Below are positions 18,062-27,014 of a DNA stretch of 64,000 bases, one piece after another. Position 1 is the stretch's first letter. Every line of letters starts with the position of its first letter. The translations under genes were made by a program, and so were the position numbers. Below the pieces are notes generated by a model. That model was given only the letters and a program-made list of their open reading frames with translations, ran no database searches and had not been told where the DNA came from. The stretch comes from PNNG01 sp964577055. Its GTDB lineage: Bacteria > Bacteroidota > Bacteroidia > UBA7662. The stretch spans positions 62,001 through 126,000 of the forward strand of contig CAZNWC010000006.1 of NCBI GenBank assembly GCA_964577055.1. Reading direction: 5' to 3'.

Positions 18062-18553
18062 TCAACGGAACAAAACCAGCGGTTGTCCTTTTTCTACAGC
18101 ATTTCCGGTGGTTACCAGCACTTTATCAACAATGCCGGTGCCTGGTGCTTTGAGCACGTTTTCCATTTTCATGGATTCGAGTACCAAAAGTGCGTCGCCT
18201 TTTTTTACTTCGTCGCCAGGTTGAGCAACGATGCGGAGCACCAAGCCGGGCATAGGCGCTTTGAGTTCGTTCACCTTGCCTTCTGCTCCACTGTTGATGC
18301 CCATTTTTTCGAGCATGAGGTCAAGTTCGGTGCGTAGACTGCTTTCGAAAGTTTGCTTGTTCACCAAAATGCGGCTTTCGCCTCCTTCGGCATGTTGCCG
18401 CTCAATGGTATAGCCCTTTCCGTTGATGAGCAGGTGCAAGCGGTGTTCGTCGATGCGTACCAAGTCGGGGTTTACCGCTTTGCCATTGATGGTATAAGTG
18501 TTGCCTTGTTGCTCGATGAGGTATTTTTTGCCTTGCAGCTGTACTTCAAACAT
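18062..18553 (-). CDS. Biotin carboxyl carrier protein (acyl-CoA carboxylase type)
   Basis: A 163-residue biotinyl-domain protein. The C-terminal biotinyl/lipoyl fold starts at KAPMPGLVLRI and carries the biotinylation site ESMKMEN (Lys129). The first 90 residues are the linker region typical of separate carrier subunits of acyl-CoA carboxylases or decarboxylases in Bacteroidota, not the AccB of fatty acid synthesis. It would carry carboxybiotin between a biotin carboxylase and a carboxyltransferase, neither of which is in this window. The start is ATG 18553. Confidence 0.9.
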   Translation of the reverse strand: MFEVQLQGKKYLIEQQGNTYTINGKAVNPDLVRIDEHRLHLLINGKGYTIERQHAEGGESRILVNKQTFESSLRTELDLMLEKMGINSGAEGKVNELKAPMPGLVLRIVAQPGDEVKKGDALLVLESMKMENVLKAPGTGIVDKVLVTTGNAVEKGQPLVLFR

Positions 18554-18863
18554 AGGGGAGGAATTAATGAGTTGTCAAAGCTAATAAAAATGGTTTAGAG
18601 TGGTGGGGGCTTGGCGCTGTTCGATGGGTTTTTCATCGCTGGGGGGTTCAGCCGCTTGCAAACCTAAGCAACGCCTTTCCCATGCACAGTTGCCCGAAGA
18701 TTGCACAACCGGTTTATCTGGTGCCGACACCTCCTTTCCTCGTAAAAAAGGTCGTGAGACTAAGACACTCCAACCAGCAGCGTTGCAGTTTCCAATTATC
18801 GTTTGCCAAACCAGCCAAAATTGCCCAAATTTGGAGGATAACCTCTCGCTAATCATCACCACA
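18554..18863. other. Noncoding divergent region, no recognised element
   Basis: 310 bases between the divergent biotin carrier and M1 peptidase genes. Both strands have open frames here, but none has family-like sequence. I see one small stem (GGTG/CACC near 18719-18730) and no clean TAnnTTTG element close to the peptidase start. The length is more than two promoters need, so an untranslated leader or small RNA is possible but not shown. Confidence 0.4.
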
Positions 18864-21323
18864 ATGCGTCAAGCCTTTTATCTCATTCCCCTGCTGGCCC
18901 TGAGCATGGCCTGTGCTTCCAAAAAGACAACCGAAACAACGCCTGCTCCGGTAGCTGCTGCTGATAAATCGGCCTTTCATCCGGTTGAAGATTACCGGGC
19001 CAGCCGGCCGCTCGACATGAAGATGGTGCATACCAAGCTTTATTTGAAGCCCGATTTCAACAAAGCATGGATGAATGGCACGGCCTATTTAACGGTCACC
19101 CCCCATTTTTACCCCTCCAAAACCCTCGTTTTGGATGCCAAAGGGTTTGAAATCAAACGCGTGGAATGGGTTGGAGATGATTTTTTCAAAGCACTCACCT
19201 ATGAATATGATGGTCTGCAATTGAAAATCGACCTCGGACGGGTAGTCGAAGCCGGTACTCCCGCGCAGGTCTTGGTCGATTACATTGCCAAGCCCAACGA
19301 ACTCAAAAACACCACCGGCAGTTCGGCCATCCAGGGAGCAAAAGGCCTGTATTTCATCAATCACGATGGCAAAGACCCCAACAAGCCTGTCCAGATGTGG
19401 ACACAGGGCGAAACCGAAAGCAACTCGTGCTGGTATCCCACCATCGATGCACCCAACCAAAAGACCTCACAGGAAGTTTACCTGACGGTAGACACCGCTT
19501 TTGTCACGCTTTCGAACGGCGAGTTGGTTTATAGCACCGACAATGGTGATGGCACGCGCACCGACTACTGGTCGCAGAAAAAGCCACATGCTCCTTACCT
19601 TACCATGTTGGCTGTGGGCAAATTTGCCGTTCAAAAAGAAAACTGGCGCGGCAAGGAGGTGTCGTACTACGTGGAGCCGGAGTTTGGCGCCTATGCCCGC
19701 GACATCTACCCCAACACCGTAGAAATGTTGGAGTTTTACAGCAACCAATTGGGTGTGGAGTACCCGTGGGACAAATACGCGCAGATAGCGGTACGTGATT
19801 ATGTGTCGGGCGCCATGGAAAATACAGGTGCGGTCATTTTTGGCGAATGGGCCCAGCGTACGCCCCGCGAAATGCTCGACCGCACGGCCGAAAGCACCGT
19901 TGCCCACGAGCTCTACCACCACTGGTTTGGCGATTTGGTGACCTGCGAAAGCTGGAGCAACCTGCCCGTGAACGAGAGCTTTGCCACTTATGGTTCGTAC
20001 CTGTGGGACGAGCACAAATACGGCCGCATGGAAGCCGATTACGGCCTTTATGGCAATTTACAAGGCTATTTGGCCGAATCGAAGCGCAAGCAGGTAGACA
20101 TGGTGCGCTTTTATTACGACGACAAAGAAGACATGTTCGACAGCCACTCCTATGCCAAAGGCAGCAGGGTGTTGCACATGTTGCGGACCGAGGTAGGAGA
20201 TCAGGCTTTTTTCAAGGCGCTGCAGCTGTTCCTCACCCGCCATGCCCACCAAGCCGTTGAAATCCAGCAATTGCGTTTGGCTTTTGAGGAAGTGACGGGT
20301 CGCGATATGAACTGGTTTTTCAACCAGTGGTTCTACAACAAGGGCCACCCGGTGCTCGACATCCGCTACGATTACGATGCCGAAAGTGGTGAAGTAGTAG
20401 TGCACATGGCGCAAAAACCATCTGCTATCGATGGACCGGTTTACCGTTTGCCCATGCACATCGACATTTACACGGCCGACAGTAAAACCACACGGCGTGT
20501 GGTACTCAGCCGCGATTCGCAGGAATTCCGTTTCAAAAGCGAGCGTCCTTTGTTGGTAAATGCGGATGCGCAAAAGGTGCTCCTGGGCGAAAAGAAGGAG
20601 AACAAAGACAAATCCGCCTATGTGATGCAGTTCCGCCGGGCGCCACTGTTCCTCGATCAATATGAGGCGCTGTTGTACCTCCGCAGCCTGAACGCTGATG
20701 CCGATGCCCGTGCGGTGTTTGTAGATGCCCTTGACCACGAGTTGTGGTACCTGCGGCAGTATGCCATTCAGAACTTTGCCTTTAGCAATTGGAAAACGGA
20801 TGCGGCTTTGTTGGCGAAACTTCAGCAAATGGCCAAAAACGACCCCAAATCGTCGGTGCGTGCCGCTGCTCTCAGCAAATTGGGAGAAGCTGATGCAGCT
20901 GCATATTCCGCTGTTTTTGAACAAGCTGCCCAATCCGACAGCTCTTTTGCTGTGGCTTCGGCGGCCTTGCGCCAGTTGTCGGCCAGTCAGCCGGCCAAGG
21001 CATTGGCATTGGGTGCAGGATTTGAAGAGCACCGCAGCATGCACATGGCCATTGCCGATTTGTATGCACGCGTAGGCGGTGCCGATAAGGCCGACCATTT
21101 TGAAGCGGCCTTCGCCAAGCCCGGCCAAGCATTTGTACGTGCCAACATCTTGCAAAAGTACAGCGAGCTCGCCTTGCGTATCAAGGACCCAGCGCTGTTG
21201 CAACGCAGTTTAGCATTTATGCAAAAGGTTGGCAAAGAAGCAGGTACAGGCATTTTGGCGCGGGTTGCCAGTCAAGAAGCAACCAAGCTGCAGCAGGCCT
21301 TGGCACCGCCAGCCGGGAAATAA
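18864..21323 (+). CDS. M1 family aminopeptidase lipoprotein
   Basis: An 819-residue zinc aminopeptidase, predicted to be a periplasmic or surface lipoprotein. ATG 18864 is chosen over the longer frame because it begins a signal peptide with lipobox LSMAC. Catalytic features: the substrate-binding GAMEN motif (SGAMENTGAVIF), the zinc site H348-E-L-Y-H352 and E371 eighteen residues on (HExxHx18E). A C-terminal Ala-rich helical region (from about 600) resembles HEAT-like repeats of large M1 enzymes. It would trim N-terminal residues from imported peptides. It stands alone, divergent from the biotin carrier gene and upstream of the rimP operon. Confidence 0.93.
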   Translation: MRQAFYLIPLLALSMACASKKTTETTPAPVAAADKSAFHPVEDYRASRPLDMKMVHTKLYLKPDFNKAWMNGTAYLTVTPHFYPSKTLVLDAKGFEIKRVEWVGDDFFKALTYEYDGLQLKIDLGRVVEAGTPAQVLVDYIAKPNELKNTTGSSAIQGAKGLYFINHDGKDPNKPVQMWTQGETESNSCWYPTIDAPNQKTSQEVYLTVDTAFVTLSNGELVYSTDNGDGTRTDYWSQKKPHAPYLTMLAVGKFAVQKENWRGKEVSYYVEPEFGAYARDIYPNTVEMLEFYSNQLGVEYPWDKYAQIAVRDYVSGAMENTGAVIFGEWAQRTPREMLDRTAESTVAHELYHHWFGDLVTCESWSNLPVNESFATYGSYLWDEHKYGRMEADYGLYGNLQGYLAESKRKQVDMVRFYYDDKEDMFDSHSYAKGSRVLHMLRTEVGDQAFFKALQLFLTRHAHQAVEIQQLRLAFEEVTGRDMNWFFNQWFYNKGHPVLDIRYDYDAESGEVVVHMAQKPSAIDGPVYRLPMHIDIYTADSKTTRRVVLSRDSQEFRFKSERPLLVNADAQKVLLGEKKENKDKSAYVMQFRRAPLFLDQYEALLYLRSLNADADARAVFVDALDHELWYLRQYAIQNFAFSNWKTDAALLAKLQQMAKNDPKSSVRAAALSKLGEADAAAYSAVFEQAAQSDSSFAVASAALRQLSASQPAKALALGAGFEEHRSMHMAIADLYARVGGADKADHFEAAFAKPGQAFVRANILQKYSELALRIKDPALLQRSLAFMQKVGKEAGTGILARVASQEATKLQQALAPPAGK

Positions 21324-21377
21324 TCCACCGTCCGCAATTCATCTTGTGGATAATTTGCACGAGACACGGATTTATAC

Positions 21378-21421
21378 TACTTTTGCATTCGAAAACGCGT
21401 GAGGGGACCGAAAGTCCCCTC
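21378..21421 (+). promoter_or_regulatory. rimP-nusA-infB promoter and leader hairpin
   Basis: TACTTTTG (21378-21385) is an exact TAnnTTTG element, preceded by TTTG 20 bases upstream, the best -33/-7 pair in the window. The short leader then has a perfect 8-bp hairpin, GAGGGGAC (21401-21408), loop CGAAA, GTCCCCTC (21414-21421), ending 12 bases before the rimP ATG. It could be a regulatory structure of the operon. Confidence 0.7.
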
Positions 21422-21433
21422 TTTCATTTGCGT

Positions 21434-21901
21434 ATGCTGAACAAGGTAAAAAACAAAGTTGCACAAGCCCTCGACCAGATACTGGCCAATGGCGATCATT
21501 TTGTGGTGGAGGTGAAAATCACTTCCGACCTGCGTAAGATTTGGGTAGCACTCGATGGCGACAAGGGTGTAGACATTGATTATTGCGCCGAAGTGAGCAG
21601 GAAGCTGGGAGAAGAACTCGATGGGCTCGAAGATTTGGGCGCTTATGTGCTCGAAGTAAGTTCACCCGGGGCCGATGCTCCTTTGCGCTTTATCCGGCAG
21701 TACCCGAAGCATGTGGGCCGCGAAATGAAGGTAAAACTCACCGACGGCAGCGAATTCAAAGGCGTACTCGAAGCCGTAGGCACAGGCAGCCTAAGCTTCG
21801 GCTACACCCACAAAGAAAAAGGCAAAAAGGCCGAGCAGCGCACACGCACTTTGCCTTTTGAAGAAATAGAAACAGCAAAAGTTATCATATCCTTTAAATA
21901 A
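21434..21901 (+). CDS. rimP: Ribosome maturation factor RimP
   Basis: A 155-residue 30S assembly factor. The start is ATG 21434, after the leader hairpin; the open frame extends further upstream but there lies over the promoter. Family features are the N-terminal alpha/beta domain with LDGDKGVDIDYCAEVSRKLG, the central YVLEVSSPGADAPLR (the VSSPG motif) and a C-terminal SH3-like domain (GREMKVKLTDGSEFKGVLE). It is the first gene of the conserved rimP-nusA-infB operon, with a six-base gap to nusA. Confidence 0.96.
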   Translation: MLNKVKNKVAQALDQILANGDHFVVEVKITSDLRKIWVALDGDKGVDIDYCAEVSRKLGEELDGLEDLGAYVLEVSSPGADAPLRFIRQYPKHVGREMKVKLTDGSEFKGVLEAVGTGSLSFGYTHKEKGKKAEQRTRTLPFEEIETAKVIISFK

Positions 21902-21907
21902 GAAAGC

Positions 21908-23146
21908 ATGAACAGCAGCGAACTGATCGAATCCTTTTCGGAGTTTAAAGAACTCAAGAATATCGATCGCGCTACCATGATGCGCGTCCTCGAAGACGTA
22001 TTCCGCAGCATGGTTCGCCGCAAATTCGGTACCGACGAAAATTTCGACATCATCCTGAACACCGAAAAGGGGGATTTGGAAATTTGGCGTAACCGCGAGG
22101 TGGTAGAAGATGATTCTGAAGAAGCCGGTCAAACCGACAAAATCACCTTGAGCGAAGCCCGCCAAATTGAGCCCGACTTCGAAGTAGGTGAAGAAGTATC
22201 AGACGAAATCAAACTCGAGCATTTTGGTCGCCGCTCCATTTTGGCAGCCCGCCAAACCTTGGTGCAGCGCATCCTGGAGCTTGAAAAAGACAATATCTAC
22301 CAGAAGTACAAAGACCGCGTGGGTGAAATTGTTACCGGCGAGGTATATCAAATCTGGAAGAAAGAAATGCTGGTGCTCGACGACGAAGGCAACGAACTCA
22401 TCCTGCCCAAAAACGAGCAAATCCCTGCCGATTTCTACAAAAAAGGCGATGCCGTGCGCGGTGTGGTTTTGCGTGTAGAAACGCAGAACACCAGTCCCCG
22501 GATCATCATGAGCCGCACTGCACCGGCCTTCCTGGCCCGCTTGCTCGAGCTTGAAGTGCCCGAAATATTCGACGGCCTCATCACCATCAAAAACATTGTG
22601 CGTGAACCAGGTGAGCGCGCAAAGGTTGCCGTAGAAAGCTACGACGACCGCATTGATCCGGTAGGTGCTTGCGTAGGCATGAAGGGTTCGCGCATCCACG
22701 GCATTGTACGTGAATTGCGCAATGAAAGCATCGACGTGATCAATTATACCAACAATATGCAGTTGTACATCAGCCGTGCTTTGAGTCCGGCCAAGATTAG
22801 CAGCATGGAACTCGATACTGACCGCAACAAGGCCAGCGTGTACCTCAAGCCCGACCAGGTTTCGTTGGCCATCGGCAAAGGTGGTCACAACATCCGCTTG
22901 GCGGCAAAGCTTACCGGTTTTGAAATCGACGTGTTCCGCGATGTGGTGGAAGACGATAGCGATGTGGATTTGGACGAATTTGCAGACGAAATCGATGGCT
23001 GGATCATCGACGAACTGAAAGGCATTGGTTTGGATACCGCGAAAGCTGTATTGGCCGTAGGTGCCGAAGAGCTCGTGCGCCGTACCGAACTCGAAGAAGA
23101 AACCGCCGCCCAGGTGTTGGCCATTCTTCGTGCCGAATTTGAATAA
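21908..23146 (+). CDS. nusA: Transcription termination/antitermination factor NusA
   Basis: A 412-residue RNA-polymerase-binding factor that controls pausing, termination and antitermination. Domains in order: N-terminal domain (about 1-125), S1 domain (GEIVTGEVYQIWKKEMLVL region), KH1 (VGACVGMKGSRIHGIVREL) and KH2 (LAIGKGGHNIRLAAKLTGF), then a C-terminal helical segment (ELKGIGLDTAKAVLAVG) resembling a helix-hairpin-helix. The long acidic C-terminal repeats of proteobacterial NusA are absent, as is usual in Bacteroidota. It is the middle gene of rimP-nusA-infB. Confidence 0.96.
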   Translation: MNSSELIESFSEFKELKNIDRATMMRVLEDVFRSMVRRKFGTDENFDIILNTEKGDLEIWRNREVVEDDSEEAGQTDKITLSEARQIEPDFEVGEEVSDEIKLEHFGRRSILAARQTLVQRILELEKDNIYQKYKDRVGEIVTGEVYQIWKKEMLVLDDEGNELILPKNEQIPADFYKKGDAVRGVVLRVETQNTSPRIIMSRTAPAFLARLLELEVPEIFDGLITIKNIVREPGERAKVAVESYDDRIDPVGACVGMKGSRIHGIVRELRNESIDVINYTNNMQLYISRALSPAKISSMELDTDRNKASVYLKPDQVSLAIGKGGHNIRLAAKLTGFEIDVFRDVVEDDSDVDLDEFADEIDGWIIDELKGIGLDTAKAVLAVGAEELVRRTELEEETAAQVLAILRAEFE

Positions 23147-23194
23147 GCCCGCGTCGGTGAGTAAAGACGCAAAACAAAACAACAACCAGAGGGA

Positions 23195-26194
23195 ATGTCA
23201 GAAGGAAGTATCAGGATAAAAAAAGCAGCCACTGAGTTTAACATCAGTGTGGCGCACGTTGCCGATCACCTGGCCGCAAAAGGCTTTACGGTAGATAGCA
23301 ACCCCAACGCCAAGATCACCGATGAAATGTATTCGGTGCTGCTGCGCGACTTTGGTCAAGACAAAAAGATCAAAGAACAAGCTGCCGCCATCAGCATAGG
23401 TCGGCAGGGCAAGGAGGATGTAGTGCTCGACAAAAAAGATTTTGCCGCGCCTGCCCCCAGTGAGCCCGAAGCCGATGAGGTGCTTATCAAGGGTCTTAGC
23501 AAACCTGCACCCGCACCCGCTCCACGCGAAGTGGCTGCTGAAGGCGATAAGTCGGGGTTGAAGGTCTTAGGCAAGATCGATCTGGCGAGCCTCAACAAAC
23601 CCAAGACTAAGCCTGCGCCCGAGCCAGCCCCTGCGCCTAAAGTGGAAACACCTAAAGCCGAGGCTCCTAAGGCACAAGCCCCCAAGGCAGAGGCATCGAA
23701 GGTGGAGGAAGCGCCTGCTCCCAAGCCAGCACCTGTGGAGGAAGCACCTGCTCCTGCGCCGGTAGCCGAAAAGCCTGCTGCCCCCGCACCTGTCCCCAAA
23801 GCCGAGCAGCCTGCTCCGCCGCAAGCGCCACCCGCTCCTGTGACCCCTCCACAGGAAAAAGCAGCGCCCGAGACTCCTGCAGCACCAGCAAGCCCAGTGG
23901 CACCTGCCGCTGCTGACAAACCAGAAGAAAACGAAGAGGCCGATGTCATTCGTGCCAAAGCCGACAAGCTGCAAGGCACTACGGTTTTGCGCACCATCGA
24001 CCTCAGTCAATTTGAAAAGCGCAAGCCAGTGGCCAGCTCGAGTGATAGTTCGGTAGGTCGCCGCAAACGCAAACGCAAAGAAGGTCCCGGCGGTCCACCC
24101 GCAGCCGGTGGCACCCAACCCCAAGGCCAACAAGGCGGAGGTGGTGGCGGCCAACGCCCGGGCGGAGGCCCTGGTGGACAAGGCGGCCAAAACCGTGGTC
24201 CCGGAGGCCCTGGTCAACACAACCGCAATAATCAGGGAGGGCCTGGTCAAGGTCGGCGGAACCAACCCCAGCAGGCATTGGGCCCCAAGGCCGAGCCTAC
24301 TGAAAAGGAAATCCAAGACCAGATCAAGGCCACCATGGCCCGTTTACAAGGTGGCGTAAAAACGGCCAGTCGTGCTAAATACCGCAAGCAGCGCCGCGAC
24401 CTCAACGACATGCGAGAAGGCATGGAGATGGACGAGGCAGGCAAAATGAAGCTGCAGGTAACCGAGTTTGTAACTACGGGTGAATTGGCCGGCTTGATGG
24501 AAGTGCCTGTTGGTGAAGTCATCATGAACTGTTTCTCGCTCGGTTTGGTAGTAACTATCAACCAGCGCCTCGATGCCGAAACCATTACGGTGGTGGCCGA
24601 TGAATTTGGTTACGATGTGGAGTTCATTTCGGCCGATGCCAATGAGCCCATGATTGAGGAGGAAGACAGCGAAGAAAACATGGTTCCGCGTTCACCCATT
24701 GTAACCATCATGGGTCACGTTGACCACGGTAAAACGTCGTTGCTCGACTTTATCCGCAAAGAAAACGTAATTGCCGGTGAAGCCGGGGGCATTACCCAGC
24801 ACATTGGTGCTTATGCCGTGCAGTTGCCGAATGGCAAAGCCATTACCTTCCTCGACACCCCAGGTCACGAAGCCTTTACGGCCATGCGTGCCCGTGGTGC
24901 CAAGGTTACCGACATTGTGGTGATTGTGGTTGCTGCCGATGACAGCGTGATGCCGCAAACCAAAGAAGCCATCAGCCACGCACAAGCGGCAGGTGTGCCA
25001 TTGATTTTCGCTATCAACAAAATCGACCGTCCAGAAGCCAATCCTGAGCGCATCCGCGAGCAGTTATCGGCCATGAATATTTTGGTGGAAAGCTGGGGTG
25101 GTAAGTACCAAGACCAGGAAATTTCGGCCAAAAAAGGCATCAACGTTGACCAGTTGCTCGAAAAGATCTTGCTCGAAGCAGAATTGCTTGAGCTCAAAGC
25201 CGATCCTAAGAAGCGTGCTATCGGTACCGTTATCGAAGCCTCTTTGGACAAAGGCCGCGGTGTAATCACCACGGTATTGATTGAAAGCGGTACCCTCAAC
25301 ATGGGGGATCCCATTTTGGCTGGTTCCAATTTTGGTAAGGTGAAGGCTTTGATGAACGAACGCGGACAGCGGATCCAGAAAGTGGGTCCTGCGCAGCCCG
25401 TGCAAATTCTGGGCTTCAACTCAGCACCTACAGCCGGTGATCGTTTTTACGTAACAGAGTCGGATGCGGTGGCCAAAGACATTGGTACCAAGCGGATGCA
25501 GTTGGTGCGTGAACAAGGTATGCGCACGAAGAAGCACATCACGCTCGACGAAATTGGTCGTCGTTTGGCCATTGGCAACTTCAAAGAGTTGAATCTGGTG
25601 GTGAAGGGCGACGTGGACGGTTCGGTAGAGGCCTTGGCCGACAGCTTGATGAAGCTGAGCACCGACCAAATCCAGGTGAACGTAATCCACAAGGGTGTAG
25701 GACAAATCAGCGAATCGGACGTTATGCTCGCTTCGGCATCCGACGCCATCATTGTAGGTTTCCAGGTACGACCGCTCGCCTCTGTGCGTAAGTTGGCGGA
25801 GCAGGAAGAAATCGACATCCGTACCTACAGCATCATTTACGATGCGATCGATGAGATCAAGTCGGCGATGGAAGGCATGTTGGCCCCCACCTACGAAGAG
25901 AAGGTGGTATGTACGGTGGAAATCCGCGAGGTGTTCAAAATCTCGAAAGTTGGCACCATTGCGGGTTGTATGGTTACCGATGGCAAAATCAACCGCAACA
26001 CCAAAGTACGGGTACTGCGCGATGGCATCGTGATCCATACCGGCGAGCTCGAATCGCTCAAGCGTTTCAAAGACGACGTGAAAGAGGTTGCCAAGGGTTA
26101 CGAGTGCGGCTTGAACATAGCCAACTTCAACGACATCAAGGAAGGCGACATCATCGAAGGCTACGAGCGTGTAGAGGTGAAAGCCAAGTTGTAA
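23195..26194 (+). CDS. infB: Translation initiation factor IF-2
   Basis: A 999-residue GTPase that places initiator tRNA on the ribosome. The N-terminal IF2N helix region (IRIKKAATEFNISVAHVADH) is followed by a low-complexity linker of about 300 residues: Ala/Pro/Lys/Glu-rich first, then Gly/Gln/Arg-rich with RPGGGPGGQGG-like runs. The G domain has G1 GHVDHGKTS (from residue 507), G3 DTPGHEAF and G4 NKID; domains II-IV follow to the end. It closes the rimP operon and is followed by a strong terminator. The long linker is usual for Bacteroidota IF-2. Confidence 0.97.
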   Translation: MSEGSIRIKKAATEFNISVAHVADHLAAKGFTVDSNPNAKITDEMYSVLLRDFGQDKKIKEQAAAISIGRQGKEDVVLDKKDFAAPAPSEPEADEVLIKGLSKPAPAPAPREVAAEGDKSGLKVLGKIDLASLNKPKTKPAPEPAPAPKVETPKAEAPKAQAPKAEASKVEEAPAPKPAPVEEAPAPAPVAEKPAAPAPVPKAEQPAPPQAPPAPVTPPQEKAAPETPAAPASPVAPAAADKPEENEEADVIRAKADKLQGTTVLRTIDLSQFEKRKPVASSSDSSVGRRKRKRKEGPGGPPAAGGTQPQGQQGGGGGGQRPGGGPGGQGGQNRGPGGPGQHNRNNQGGPGQGRRNQPQQALGPKAEPTEKEIQDQIKATMARLQGGVKTASRAKYRKQRRDLNDMREGMEMDEAGKMKLQVTEFVTTGELAGLMEVPVGEVIMNCFSLGLVVTINQRLDAETITVVADEFGYDVEFISADANEPMIEEEDSEENMVPRSPIVTIMGHVDHGKTSLLDFIRKENVIAGEAGGITQHIGAYAVQLPNGKAITFLDTPGHEAFTAMRARGAKVTDIVVIVVAADDSVMPQTKEAISHAQAAGVPLIFAINKIDRPEANPERIREQLSAMNILVESWGGKYQDQEISAKKGINVDQLLEKILLEAELLELKADPKKRAIGTVIEASLDKGRGVITTVLIESGTLNMGDPILAGSNFGKVKALMNERGQRIQKVGPAQPVQILGFNSAPTAGDRFYVTESDAVAKDIGTKRMQLVREQGMRTKKHITLDEIGRRLAIGNFKELNLVVKGDVDGSVEALADSLMKLSTDQIQVNVIHKGVGQISESDVMLASASDAIIVGFQVRPLASVRKLAEQEEIDIRTYSIIYDAIDEIKSAMEGMLAPTYEEKVVCTVEIREVFKISKVGTIAGCMVTDGKINRNTKVRVLRDGIVIHTGELESLKRFKDDVKEVAKGYECGLNIANFNDIKEGDIIEGYERVEVKAKL

Positions 26195-26214
26195 GGGTTA
26201 AACGGCCCAAAAAG

Positions 26215-26246
26215 AAAAGCCGCTTCCGAAGGGAGCGGCTTTTTTG
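26215..26246 (+). terminator. Rho-independent terminator after infB
   Basis: A stem of about 10 bp (26218-26227 with 26231-26240), a three-base loop, then T6 (26240-26245), with flanking A residues extending the stem. It ends the rimP-nusA-infB operon. Confidence 0.92.
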
Positions 26247-26293
26247 TTTGCAGGGACGAAGTGAAATGGATGCTTATTATGCCATGTGCCACG

Positions 26294-26301
26294 TACTTTT
26301 G
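26294..26301 (+). promoter_or_regulatory. -7 promoter element of pnuC, four bases before ATG
   Basis: TACTTTTG, an exact TAnnTTTG, is followed by four bases (CGCC) and the ATG at 26306. With a -7 element this close, transcription would start at or near the start codon, implying a leaderless mRNA. Confidence 0.6.
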
Positions 26302-26305
26302 CGCC

Positions 26306-26872
26306 ATGCCCAGCCTCTCGCTTCTTGAAACTGTTGCCGCGATTTTCGGTGTGCTGAGTGTAGTCTTGGCCCGATTTGCACATATAGGGGTATTTCCTAC
26401 GGGCTTGGTTAGCACGCTGTTGTACATCTACATTTGTTTTGGTGCGGGTTTGTATGCCGATATGGGCATCAATGTTTGGTATAGCGTTTTGAGTGTATAT
26501 GGCTGGTGGCGCTGGTTGCAACCCAAGGCCGGAAGGGTAGACCGAAGTGTGAGCTGGTCGAGCCCTCAACAACGCCAGCTGAGCCTTGTACTGATGCTTG
26601 CGGCGTGGGCCCTGCTTTACTTTGTGCTGCGTGCATTTACCGACAGCAACGTTCCCTTGGCTGATGCTTTTACCACCGCCGTGGCCTTGGTGGGCATGTA
26701 CCTCATGGCCGAAAAAAAGGTAGAAAACTGGCTGGCCTGGTTGGTAGTAGATGTGGTTTCGGTCGGTTTATATGCTTACAAGGAATTGTATGTGTCGTCG
26801 CTACAGTTCGCGGTTTTTACAGCCTTGGCTTGGTGGGGATGGGCAAGCTGGAAGCGGTTGGCCAAAGGGTAG
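26306..26872 (+). CDS. pnuC: Nicotinamide riboside transporter PnuC
   Basis: A 188-residue inner-membrane carrier of seven hydrophobic segments that imports nicotinamide riboside (or a related vitamin) for NAD synthesis. The start is set at ATG 26306 because a promoter element ends four bases before it; the longer frame would run through the promoter. Family features are TVAAIFGVLSVVLARF, the FPTGLVSTLLYIYICF segment, NVWYSVLSVYGWWRW and the C-terminal aromatic WWGWASWKRL. In Bacteroidota, PnuC-like proteins may also carry thiamine, but no thiamine riboswitch is visible here. Confidence 0.9.
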   Translation: MPSLSLLETVAAIFGVLSVVLARFAHIGVFPTGLVSTLLYIYICFGAGLYADMGINVWYSVLSVYGWWRWLQPKAGRVDRSVSWSSPQQRQLSLVLMLAAWALLYFVLRAFTDSNVPLADAFTTAVALVGMYLMAEKKVENWLAWLVVDVVSVGLYAYKELYVSSLQFAVFTALAWWGWASWKRLAKG

Positions 26873-27014
26873 CATGAGGGGGGAACCGGGCTTCACCACG
26901 GTCAAAATTCCTGCCTGGAAGTGATAAAATTAAAGCCGTTAATTACGGATGTCGGACTCCACTTAGTGCTGTATTTTGGCTACCTTAGCAGAGGAATTCA
27001 AACAAACACTGCCT

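Noticed and set aside
18600..18863. N-terminal extension of the M1 peptidase
   Set aside because: The lipoprotein signal peptide begins at ATG 18864; the extension has no homologous character.
22199..23185. Minus-strand frame of 328 codons opposite nusA
   Set aside because: No signal or family-like sequence, fully overlapped by a clear NusA gene in a conserved operon.
23356..24316. Long minus-strand open frames of 213 and 249 codons inside infB
   Set aside because: They are shadows of the Ala/Pro/Gly-rich linker of IF-2; low-complexity GC-rich codons keep the opposite frames open.
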